A stretch of 64,000 nt of DNA, taken from contig CAZUDO010000063.1 of NCBI GenBank assembly GCA_964618895.1, forward strand, positions 1-64,000, in the 5' to 3' direction. The translations under genes were made by a program, and so were the position numbers. Each line of letters begins with the position of its first letter. Position 1 is the stretch's first letter. Positions 23,718-30,401 of the stretch are shown piece by piece. Source of the stretch: CAZUDO01 sp964618895 (GTDB taxonomy: Bacteria; Desulfobacterota; Binatia; DP-6). The notes under the pieces are model-generated. The model was not told the origin of the DNA. It searched no databases and was given only the letters and a program-made list of their open reading frames with translations.

Positions 23718-25626
23718 CCCGGCCCGCCGGGGCGCGTCGCAACGGCGCTCTGGCGCGCAGCGCGTCGAGGCGGCTGCGCAACGCGTCCTGGACGCCGGCC
23801 GTGGTCGGGTCGCTCGCCCGGTTGTCGAGTTCGTAGGGGTCGTTCACCAGATCGTAGAGCTCGACCACGCCGGCGGTGTTCGGGTACGTGATGTACTTCC
23901 ACTGCTCGGTCCGCACGCCCGCGTAGCTGGTCACGTCGGGATAGGTGTGTTCGAGCAGCAGATCGGTCCGCCACGCGACCGGCTCGTCCTGCAGGAGCGG
24001 CACCAGGCTGCGCCCCTGCACGGAGGTCGGGATGGGGAGCCCGGCCAGCTGGGCGATGGTGGGCGCCAGGTCGATGTTCATGGCGAGGGCCGGCTCGTCC
24101 CGTACCGTGCGCACGACCCGTGGCCAGCGCACGACGAGCGGGATGCGAATGCTCTCTTCGTAGGCGGGCCCCTTGCTCCAGAAGTACCGGTGCTCGCCCC
24201 AGAAGTGACCGTTGTCCGACAGGAAGATGACCACCGTGTCGTCGCTCACGCCGCTCACCTCGAGCGCCGACATGATGCTGTCGACCGCCTCGTCCACGGC
24301 CAGGAGGGTCGTGATCTGGCGGGTGCCGATGACGTCGGACCAGCCACCATAGGTGAGGAACCCCTGCAACACATCCCACGCGCGCGGAAGCTCCTGGATC
24401 CAGGTGGGCTTGTCCGCCACGTCCGCCTCGTTCCAGCTGGGCGCCCGCACGGCCGGGGGTGGTCCCACCGCCGCCAGGTGACGGGGCGCCGGGATCGGCG
24501 GCCCACCGCCTTCCTGGTGCGGGCCCTGCAGTCCGACGAGCAGGAAGAACGGCTGGCCGCGAGCGGCCAAAATGAAGTCCACCGCCTTCGCAGCGAGCAC
24601 GTCCGTCGAATAGTCCGTCGCCGCGGTGCCGTAGCTGACCAGCGTCCCCTGCTCGACCAGCTGGTAATCGTAGTAGCGGGGAAGGACGAAGCCGTGCCAC
24701 TCGTCCCACCCGGGGGGTACGTAGCAGCCCGTGCCGGTCGGCGGGCACTGCGGCAGGTAGTGGTTGCCGTACTTGCCGTACATGCCGGTCCGGTATCCCG
24801 CGGCCCGCAACCCGGTGGCGAGCGTCGGCCGGGATCCCGCCACGAACGGGATGCCGCCGCCGTTCGGCAGGTTGTTCAGCACGCGGTGCCGGTGCGCGTA
24901 CTGCCCGGTCAAGATGCTCGCCCGCGCCGGCGCGCACGTCGGCGTGGGCGCGAAGGCGTTCGAGAAGGTCACGCCCTGCGCGCCGAGCCGGTCGAGCACG
25001 TGCGGCATGCCGGACAACGTGTCCCAGCGTTGGTCGTCGCTCAGGATGATGACGACGTTCGGACGCCCGCTGTCCCGACACGCCAACGCCACGAAAGGAC
25101 TCGGCCGGCACTCGCTGATCACGTCGACCAACGCTCGCGTCGCCACCGTGAGCTGGACGGTCACCGGACCCTCCGGCGGGCCGTCGTCCGTCGCCGGAAA
25201 CTCCAGCCGCCGCATCCGCACGCGCAGCCGGGCCGCCCCGGAGGCGCCGGCGGGGGCGAGCACGGCGAGCACGGTGCGCGCCGGATTCGCGCACACGATG
25301 CGGAGCCCGTTCCGAACGCAGCCCTCGAGCACGGCCTGCGCGCGGAACACCCCGGCATCGCGCACCTGGAGCGATACGCTACCCGCCAGCAGCGCCTGCT
25401 CCGCCCCGACCACCTCGTCGGCCCGCACCGTGGTGCTGAGCGAGACGTACCCCGTCGCAACGGCGGTGACGCCTGCCGGGCGCAGCAGGACGCGTATCAC
25501 GTCGAACGGTCGGGCGGCCCCCGCGGGGGAGCCCGTCGCCCAGACGATCACGCCGGCGAGGGCCGGAAGCCCCCGCACGACGCGCCAGCCCGCGCCGCGC
25601 GTCAGACCCCTGGCAATCGACGGCAT
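23593..25626 (-). CDS. Secreted sulfatase (formylglycine type)
   Basis: A 677-residue protein with a signal peptide (to about residue 37), a beta-rich N-terminal region of about 150 residues, then an alkaline-phosphatase-fold sulfatase domain: NVVIILSDDQRWDT with the metal-binding aspartates, TCAPARASILTGQYAHRH where C231-x-A-x-R is the site converted to formylglycine, MYGKYGNHYLP, and IFLSDNGHFWGEH. It should hydrolyse sulfate esters outside the cytoplasm and needs a formylglycine-generating enzyme. The last 40 or so residues are Pro/Arg/Ala-rich and run antisense over the gene at 23199-23717, so the natural end may be earlier. Confidence 0.9.
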   Translation of the reverse strand: MPSIARGLTRGAGWRVVRGLPALAGVIVWATGSPAGAARPFDVIRVLLRPAGVTAVATGYVSLSTTVRADEVVGAEQALLAGSVSLQVRDAGVFRAQAVLEGCVRNGLRIVCANPARTVLAVLAPAGASGAARLRVRMRRLEFPATDDGPPEGPVTVQLTVATRALVDVISECRPSPFVALACRDSGRPNVVIILSDDQRWDTLSGMPHVLDRLGAQGVTFSNAFAPTPTCAPARASILTGQYAHRHRVLNNLPNGGGIPFVAGSRPTLATGLRAAGYRTGMYGKYGNHYLPQCPPTGTGCYVPPGWDEWHGFVLPRYYDYQLVEQGTLVSYGTAATDYSTDVLAAKAVDFILAARGQPFFLLVGLQGPHQEGGGPPIPAPRHLAAVGPPPAVRAPSWNEADVADKPTWIQELPRAWDVLQGFLTYGGWSDVIGTRQITTLLAVDEAVDSIMSALEVSGVSDDTVVIFLSDNGHFWGEHRYFWSKGPAYEESIRIPLVVRWPRVVRTVRDEPALAMNIDLAPTIAQLAGLPIPTSVQGRSLVPLLQDEPVAWRTDLLLEHTYPDVTSYAGVRTEQWKYITYPNTAGVVELYDLVNDPYELDNRASDPTTAGVQDALRSRLDALRARAPLRRAPAGRVTPCPPATAARPPPRPCGRRAPASPPRPGRRAWSRAWCCRP

Positions 25627-25841
25627 CCCGCCTGTCCTGCGCGAGCACTATGCGAGAGGCGGGACCACGTCAAGTGCTTTCAAGCATGAGGGTGTAGAAA
25701 GCACACTTGTTTCCGCCGCGGCCCGCTAGCCGAGCACGCTCCGTACCAGCACGTCGCTCGACGTCCCCAGCGCCAGCGCCGCCCCGATGGGGCTTGCCTC
25801 CGGCCGCTCACCTCTGCCACAAGGCGCACGCACGCCTGCGG

Positions 25842-25937
25842 GGAGAAGGATGGGGCCCGGTGGCCCCACCGGTCTTCAAAACCGCGTTGTCCCTCCTTGC
25901 GGGGGACGGAAGGTTCGACTCCTTCCCTTCTCCGCCA
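25842..25937 (+). tRNA. selC: tRNA-Sec (anticodon TCA), selenocysteine tRNA
   Basis: An 8-bp acceptor stem (GGAGAAGG 25842-25849 with CCTTCTCC 25926-25933), discriminator G and encoded CCA. It also has a long D arm, the anticodon loop CTTCAAA with TCA at 25876-25878, a long variable arm (GTCCC...GGGAC) and a T arm containing GGTTCGACTCC. The 8-bp acceptor, the extended variable stem and the UCA anticodon identify tRNA-Sec, which inserts selenocysteine at UGA codons with SelA, SelB and SelD. No sel protein genes are in this window. Confidence 0.95.
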
Positions 25938-25955
25938 AAACCCCATGTCCAGCCT

Positions 25956-26228
25956 GTGCAAGCATTTGACAGCCAGTTTCAGGCTGCGCTTGCGGATGGA
26001 ACGTTCTCCTGGCTGGCTGACGATGTACGTACCGCGCTTGAGGAAGCCTGTATGGCGATGCGGAGAGGGAACGCTCTGCTGGACATAGTGCTGAACGCCC
26101 CCGACATTAACCAGCGACGCAGCGCCCAGCCGCGAGCCCACCAGGCGTTCAAAGAGGTCGGTGAGAAGATTCAGGCCGCACAGACCCTATTGCGAAGACT
26201 CCTTGATAGTGATGCGGCTCGCGGCTAG
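25956..26228 (+). CDS. Small helical protein of unknown function
   Basis: A 90-residue frame starting GTG just after selC: VQAFDSQFQAALADGTFSWL, then ALEEACMAMRRGNALLDIVL and AFKEVGEKIQAAQTLLRRLL. Mostly helix, no Cys, no membrane span. The frame continues upstream through the tRNA, which cannot be coding, so the GTG at 25956 is the first credible start. Family unknown. It lies in a cluster of short unknown genes downstream of selC. Confidence 0.45.
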   Translation: MQAFDSQFQAALADGTFSWLADDVRTALEEACMAMRRGNALLDIVLNAPDINQRRSAQPRAHQAFKEVGEKIQAAQTLLRRLLDSDAARG

Positions 26229-26251
26229 CGGCTCCCCCGCGAAGGCCGTCA

Positions 26252-26383
26252 ATGCACGGGCATTGCCTACGGGGTGACGGGTATTCTCCCCTCGCCGCCG
26301 AGGTCGAGGTGGACAGCATCCCTGAACTCCTGGATGAGATCGCGCGGCTGCGCGGCATGCTGATCGAGGCCGAGGCGCCTTGA
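26252..26383 (+). CDS. Very short ORF, possible acidic peptide
   Basis: A 43-residue frame: ATG, then GHCLRGDGYSPLAAEVEVDS and IPELLDEIARLRGMLIEAEA before a TGA. The C-terminal half would form a charged amphipathic helix. It has no strong Shine-Dalgarno and could be a fragment of a larger lost gene. Kept because the helix looks protein-like and it lies between two plausible genes on the same strand. Confidence 0.3.
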   Translation: MHGHCLRGDGYSPLAAEVEVDSIPELLDEIARLRGMLIEAEAP

Positions 26384-26435
26384 ACGACCTTCCCGGCGTG
26401 CGGTAGACGCCGTAGTACTCGTCGCGGATGGCTAC

Positions 26436-27068
26436 ATGAGTCCCATGCCGGAGCCTGAGACGATCCGGTTCAGCGGTGAAGTCCTGGCGGTCAAGGCGCG
26501 CATCCGCCTGATCCGCTCCTTCGATCAAGTCTCGCACCAGTATCAGGGCTACACCCTCGTCCTTCGAGACGACGAGGCGCCAGAGACCGTGCGGCGGATC
26601 GCCATCGGACCGGGCGCTCACGCGAAGCATCAGTTCCGCATCGGGGACCGGGTCTCGGGCAACGCGCATCGCGTGCCCGATCCCGCGACGGAGTGGGCCG
26701 AGTTCTATCGCGTCAGCGGGCTCCGACTGGAGCGACGGGGGCCGGAGGCTCAGCAGCGACCGCCCGACCCCGAGGGTGGAATCGCCGTACCCCTGGAGGT
26801 CTATCGCGCGAACGGGCATCGGCGCCTCGATGCCAAGACGTGCGCCGAGCAGTGTGCCCGGTGTCCGTGGGGGCTCACGATGGCGACCGAGATCATCCTC
26901 GACCAGTGGAACCCGTCCAAGACGAAGTGGCGGTTCGAGACGCACTGCTACGGGCCACGCGGCTGTCCTCGCTACAAGGCCGGCCCACCCCGGAGAGTCC
27001 CAGGCCGGAAGCCAGGCATGGTCTGGATTGACGATGATGTCGAGCGCGAGGAGCGTGACTGCGGGTAG
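26436..27068 (+). CDS. Uncharacterised protein with C-terminal Cys cluster
   Basis: A 210-residue protein. The N-terminal half is an OB/beta-barrel-like stretch (IRFSGEVLAVKARIRLIRSF, then IGDRVSGNAHRVPDP). The second half has a zinc-site-like cysteine group, TCAEQCARCPWGL, followed by ILDQWNPSKTKWRFETHCYG, GCPRYKAGPPRRVPGRKPGM and an acidic end. I recall similar sequences as uncharacterised proteins in diverse bacteria and archaea, so I consider the gene real, but no role is known. ATG at 26436; a second ATG at 26445 is possible. Confidence 0.6.
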   Translation: MSPMPEPETIRFSGEVLAVKARIRLIRSFDQVSHQYQGYTLVLRDDEAPETVRRIAIGPGAHAKHQFRIGDRVSGNAHRVPDPATEWAEFYRVSGLRLERRGPEAQQRPPDPEGGIAVPLEVYRANGHRRLDAKTCAEQCARCPWGLTMATEIILDQWNPSKTKWRFETHCYGPRGCPRYKAGPPRRVPGRKPGMVWIDDDVEREERDCG

Positions 27069-27342
27069 CGCTCGTCGCTCACCAGGCGACGGCTGACCGT
27101 CATGGCTTCTCCTAGCCTCGGTGCTTGCCTTCTGGGCTGTCCCCCGTCGCGCGCAGGTCGGCTCGGTGGACAAAGCCCGGCGGTCGCCAGCCGGCTGACA
27201 ACACTCGGTGCAGGTCGGAATGCTCTTGCCGCAGTGGGCACACACCGTGCGGAGTACAGGATTACCTTCGGCTCGGAACTTCGATCCCTTCTGGGCCATC
27301 GCCCTCACCAAGACTGGGCGCGGTCCAGCCAGTCGCTGTGAC

Positions 27343-27651
27343 CTACACCTCGACCTCTACGTCCGGTCCCTGCACGCGGACCGGGTAGCTCGCGACGCCG
27401 CGCGGCGCGGGTGCGCCCAGCACCGCGCCGGTCTTGATGTTGTAGACGGCCCCGTGCCACGGGCACGTGACCTCCTCGCCCGACACCTCGCCCTCAGAGA
27501 GCGGACCGCCACGGTGCGTGCAGGTGTCGTCGATGGCGTGGAAGCTCCCCTCCAGGTTGAAGAGGGCGATCTTTTTCCCCGCCACCTCGACGCACTTCGC
27601 CGCGCCTGGAGCGAGGTCGGCGGTGCTTGCGACCTTGATGAACTGCGCCAT
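27343..27651 (-). CDS. Rieske-type [2Fe-2S] ferredoxin
   Basis: A 102-residue soluble Rieske protein. C44-T-H46 (CTHRGGPL) and C63-P-W-H66 (CPWHGAVY) are the four cluster ligands, with the typical 16-residue spacing. It resembles NirD-like and dioxygenase ferredoxin components that pass electrons to an oxygenase or reductase. It lies 77 bases downstream of a dicluster ferredoxin gene on the same strand, and the two could form one transcript. No oxygenase subunit is nearby, so the partner is unknown. Confidence 0.9.
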   Translation of the reverse strand: MAQFIKVASTADLAPGAAKCVEVAGKKIALFNLEGSFHAIDDTCTHRGGPLSEGEVSGEEVTCPWHGAVYNIKTGAVLGAPAPRGVASYPVRVQGPDVEVEV

Positions 27652-27728
27652 GTGAACCTCCTCTGCGTACCGCGCGCGATCTCTGGTACGCGACGTAAGC
27701 TCGCCCGTCCTCGCCCGGGAGCCCAGCC

Positions 27729-28082
27729 CTAGCCCGTCCAGCCCCACTTCTCCTTGTTCTGGCCGACCTGCTCCGCGCTCGGGTGCTCGATCTTCTTGTA
27801 CGGGGGGACCTTGAAGTCGCTCATGTTCTCCATGACCTTGTAGTTGAGTGGCGTGTCGTCCTTGAACGCCTCGGGTACGGCTATCTCCTCGAAGATCGCG
27901 CTCCACGGGCACTCGGGTTCGCAGGCACCGCAGTCGATGCATTCGTCGGGGTGGATGTAGAGCTGGTTCGGCCACTGGGCGCGGTCCGAACCCGTGTACT
28001 CGTAGATGCAATCCACCGGGCACACCGCCACGCAGCCCGTGTCCACGCAGTCTCTGCAGAGTCGCGTGATGATGTACGCCAT
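27729..28082 (-). CDS. Dicluster ferredoxin (7Fe/8Fe type)
   Basis: A 117-residue ferredoxin. The first cluster region is LCRDCVDTGCVAVCPVDCIY, the second DECIDCGACEPECPWSAIF with C48, C51, C54 and C58. The pattern matches FdxA-type 7Fe ferredoxins with a C-terminal extension of about 50 residues (AFKDDTPLNYKVMENMSDFK, then VGQNKEKWGWTG). It shuttles low-potential electrons. ATG at 28082; the downstream Rieske gene is on the same strand. Confidence 0.9.
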   Translation of the reverse strand: MAYIITRLCRDCVDTGCVAVCPVDCIYEYTGSDRAQWPNQLYIHPDECIDCGACEPECPWSAIFEEIAVPEAFKDDTPLNYKVMENMSDFKVPPYKKIEHPSAEQVGQNKEKWGWTG

Positions 28083-28362
28083 GTCCCGATCCTACCCCCA
28101 CCCCTCGGCGTCGCAACAGCCGTGCTCGCCGCACGCTCGGGCCCCATACCTTTGCGTTTGACTGCGTCGCGGCTACGGCAGGAGAATTGAAGCATCGTCC
28201 CAGCCGGGGCATGTCGCCTCTCTCCTCGGGCGCATCTCCCCGAGGAGGTTCGATGGCGCCCATCCCGTTCGGTCCGTCAGCCGGCCGGCGCCCGCGAGTT
28301 CGACCCCGTGCTGGCGGGCGGCAAGCGCGTGTTCGTCAATTGCCTCGGAAGGAGTAGAGGTC

Positions 28363-28590
28363 ATGGCAGCGCAACGCTACAAGATCAAAATCACCACGAC
28401 CTCGGGCTTGGTCGTCTACTGGGTCAAACGGGGTTGCGTCCATACCTTGAGCCGCGAACCGGCTGACATCTGGATCAAGAACTTCAAACCGGCGATTTTC
28501 CAGGTGACAAAGACCGGGGAACTTACGCCGCCGTCGCCGGGCGTGGAGACCTTCCCCATTGCGAGCGTGGAGATGGAGTCCGATACCTGA
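28363..28590 (+). CDS. Small protein of unknown function
   Basis: A 75-residue frame with an excellent ribosome site (GGAAGGAGTAGAGGTC before ATG). It begins AAQRYKIKITTTSGLVVYWV, is predicted beta-rich, and has one cysteine. Codon use is less GC-extreme than in the genes around it. No family recognised. A second small gene follows 47 bases later on the same strand. Confidence 0.6.
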   Translation: MAAQRYKIKITTTSGLVVYWVKRGCVHTLSREPADIWIKNFKPAIFQVTKTGELTPPSPGVETFPIASVEMESDT

Positions 28591-28637
28591 GGGCGATGCC
28601 GGCCGCGCTCTCGACGCGACGGGTCAGGAGGGAAGCG

Positions 28638-28880
28638 ATGACCACAGACATCGACGCAGCCCGACAGGGCTTGCTGAAATTCATAGCCAAGAAGGGCGGC
28701 TCGATCCCGATGCGAGACCTCCACACCCATAGCCTGGTCTTTTACCAGGCTGGACATCAGGCGTTCTCGCAACTCATGGAAGGGCTCGTGGCGGACGAAT
28801 ACGTCACCGTCGACGACGGTGCCGGAGCGTTTCAGCTCACAGACAAGGGGCGCGCGTTTCTGGACAACCAAGGGTCCTAA
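28638..28880 (+). CDS. Small winged-helix-like protein
   Basis: An 80-residue frame with a Shine-Dalgarno (CAGGAGGGAAGCG) before ATG. The sequence DAARQGLLKFIAKKGGSIPM, then HQAFSQLMEGLVADEYVTVD and GAFQLTDKGRAFLDNQG looks like helix-turn-helix plus a beta wing, as in small MarR/PadR-like DNA-binding proteins. The fold is a guess from pattern. It ends 77 bases before the BlaI operator and is probably independent of the metal operon. Confidence 0.55.
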   Translation: MTTDIDAARQGLLKFIAKKGGSIPMRDLHTHSLVFYQAGHQAFSQLMEGLVADEYVTVDDGAGAFQLTDKGRAFLDNQGS

Positions 28881-28956
28881 CCGCAGCGCGCCTCTCGGGC
28901 CGAACAGCTTCACGACCGGCAGCCGCCGTTGGTAGGCCCACTGGTAGAGGGCGGCC

Positions 28957-28994
28957 AACACCGATTGACACTCGGTGTTCTCCGCCCGTATCGT
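28957..28994 (+). promoter_or_regulatory. blaI promoter with overlapping operator AACACCGA-N7-TCGGTGTT
   Basis: AACACCGA (28957-28964) and TCGGTGTT (28972-28979) are a perfect inverted repeat. Its seven-base spacer contains a consensus -35, TTGACA (28965-28970); a -10-like TATCGT is at 28989-28994. Transcription would then begin around 29001, practically at the GTG of the repressor gene, giving a leaderless or near-leaderless message. The same half-sites with the same spacing recur at 30434-30456. BlaI-type repressors bind dyads over their promoters, so autoregulation is expected. Confidence 0.7.
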
Positions 28995-29001
28995 TCCTGC
29001 T

Positions 29002-29400
29002 GTGACAAGGCGCAGTTCCCTTCCCGTCCTTGGCGAACTCGAGCGCGCGGTGATGGACTGTCTCTGGACGAACGGTCCAGCCGACGCGAAGGCCCTCTAC
29101 CGTACGATCGGGCGGCCGCGACGGATCACGCTCAACACCGTGCAGTCCACAGTGGAGCGGCTGTACCGGAAGGGTCTGCTGGCGCGCGACAAGGTGAGCC
29201 ACGCGTACGTCTATGCGCCGCGGCTCACACGTGAGGCGTTTGGTGCGCAGGTCATGCACGGACTCGTCCGGGACCTGCTCGGGGGCACACTCGAGCCCGT
29301 CCTTGCCGCGTTCGTCGACCTGACAGCACGCACCGGCGACGACGAACTCGCCCGCCTTGAACGCCTGGTGGCAGCCCGTCGGGAGCGAAGCACGCGATGA
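29002..29400 (+). CDS. BlaI/MecI/CopY-family transcriptional repressor
   Basis: A 132-residue winged-helix dimer-forming repressor. LPVLGELERAVMDCLWTNGP, ADAKALYRTIGRPRRITLNT and VQSTVERLYRKGLLARDKV form the DNA-binding domain; a C-terminal helix gives dimerisation. The GTG start at 29002 puts the family N-terminus at the right place. It overlaps the M56 protease gene by four bases (ATGA), the standard BlaI-BlaR order. It should bind the dyads at 28957 and 30433 and be cleaved or released when the protease or a metal signal acts. Confidence 0.9.
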   Translation: MTRRSSLPVLGELERAVMDCLWTNGPADAKALYRTIGRPRRITLNTVQSTVERLYRKGLLARDKVSHAYVYAPRLTREAFGAQVMHGLVRDLLGGTLEPVLAAFVDLTARTGDDELARLERLVAARRERSTR

Positions 29401-30389
29401 CACCGGCGGTCGGACTGCTTCAGCTGTCGCTGCTTGCTCTGGTGACCCTGACACTCCTCAGTTCCGTGGCGTCGGGAGCCCTCTACGTCGCTCTTCGCCG
29501 CCGCCTCGGCCGCTTGGCGCCAGGACCGCGCACGACGGCGCTCCTTCTGTGGACGGCGACCCCGGCGCTCCTCGGGCTCGTGCTGACCAGTCTCTGCTTC
29601 ATCCCCTCGCTGCTCACAATTCTCGCGGGTAGCGGCGGGGACCACTGTGTTACCCACCCGGATCACCACATTCATCTCTGCCTGCTTCACCCTCCCCACG
29701 ACGCCGGGAGCGTCCTCGGCTGGGCTCTGCTGGCCGCGATCGCTTCCGTTGCCGCCCTGATCTTCGGGCGCCACGCGTCGCTGCTGCAACGCGCCCGTCG
29801 CGCCCTTCGACCTCTTCTCTCGGGTGCCGAGCTCGATGGCACACGCACGGTCGCGTGGGTTCGCTCGCCGGCGCCGCTCGCGCTCACGGTCGGGGTCTTG
29901 AGGCCGCGCGTCGTCGTCTCGGACACCCTTCGACAACGACTCCCGCAGCCGTTGCTGAGGGCAGTCCTGGAACACGAAGCGGCCCACCAGCGCCGAGGGG
30001 ACGTCCTTCGCAAGGCTGTCGCTTCGGTCTTTGCACTTCTGCACTGGCCGACAGTCAGAAGGCGTCTTCTGGACGACCTGAGCCTGGCCTGTGAACAGGC
30101 GGCCGACGCTGAGGCAGCCGGAAGACTCCAAGACCCGCTTCTCGTCGCCGATGCGATCCTCGCCGTCGAGCGCCTCACGGCGAGTCATGGCCCTGAGGCA
30201 TTCAGGTTCGCCGCCGCCTTCGGTGGCCCCCACCTCACCGCCCGCGTCGAGGAACTCCTCCACCCGAGTGATCCCGTTGCCGCCATCAAGTTTCGCCGCT
30301 GGATCGCTGCGGCCGCCGGTGCAGCCTTCCTCCTCGCCGAGCCGATCCATCACGTCGTAGAGACGTTTCTCACGCCGCTCGCGCGATAG
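29397..30389 (+). CDS. M56 (BlaR1-like) membrane metalloprotease without sensor domain
   Basis: A 330-residue protein with several N-terminal membrane helices, a His-rich extracytoplasmic stretch (HCVTHPDHHIHLCLLHPPHD) and the zinc-protease motif HEAAH near residue 193, followed by a downstream conserved DDLSLACEQAADAEA. The penicillin-binding sensor domain of BlaR1 is absent; only a short tail with one helix follows the protease. In BlaR systems the protease inactivates BlaI. Here the His/Cys loop between helices is a candidate metal sensor. Confidence 0.85.
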   Translation: MTPAVGLLQLSLLALVTLTLLSSVASGALYVALRRRLGRLAPGPRTTALLLWTATPALLGLVLTSLCFIPSLLTILAGSGGDHCVTHPDHHIHLCLLHPPHDAGSVLGWALLAAIASVAALIFGRHASLLQRARRALRPLLSGAELDGTRTVAWVRSPAPLALTVGVLRPRVVVSDTLRQRLPQPLLRAVLEHEAAHQRRGDVLRKAVASVFALLHWPTVRRRLLDDLSLACEQAADAEAAGRLQDPLLVADAILAVERLTASHGPEAFRFAAAFGGPHLTARVEELLHPSDPVAAIKFRRWIAAAAGAAFLLAEPIHHVVETFLTPLAR

Positions 30390-30401
30390 GAGACCCCGGT
30401 C

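Noticed and set aside
25727..25817. Minus-strand peptide ending LGTSSDVLVRSVLG just before selC
   Set aside because: About 30 residues with no start and no recognisable family; possibly the tail of a lost gene but too short to claim.
26187..26435. Minus-strand frame continuing the zinc-ribbon-like start at 27311
   Set aside because: The whole stretch is antisense to better plus-strand candidates and shows no protein family; only its first 60 residues are worth a note.
25842..28880. Integration-site duplicate of the selC 3' end
   Set aside because: I looked for the CCTTCTCC/TTCGACTCC ends downstream and found no convincing second copy by eye.
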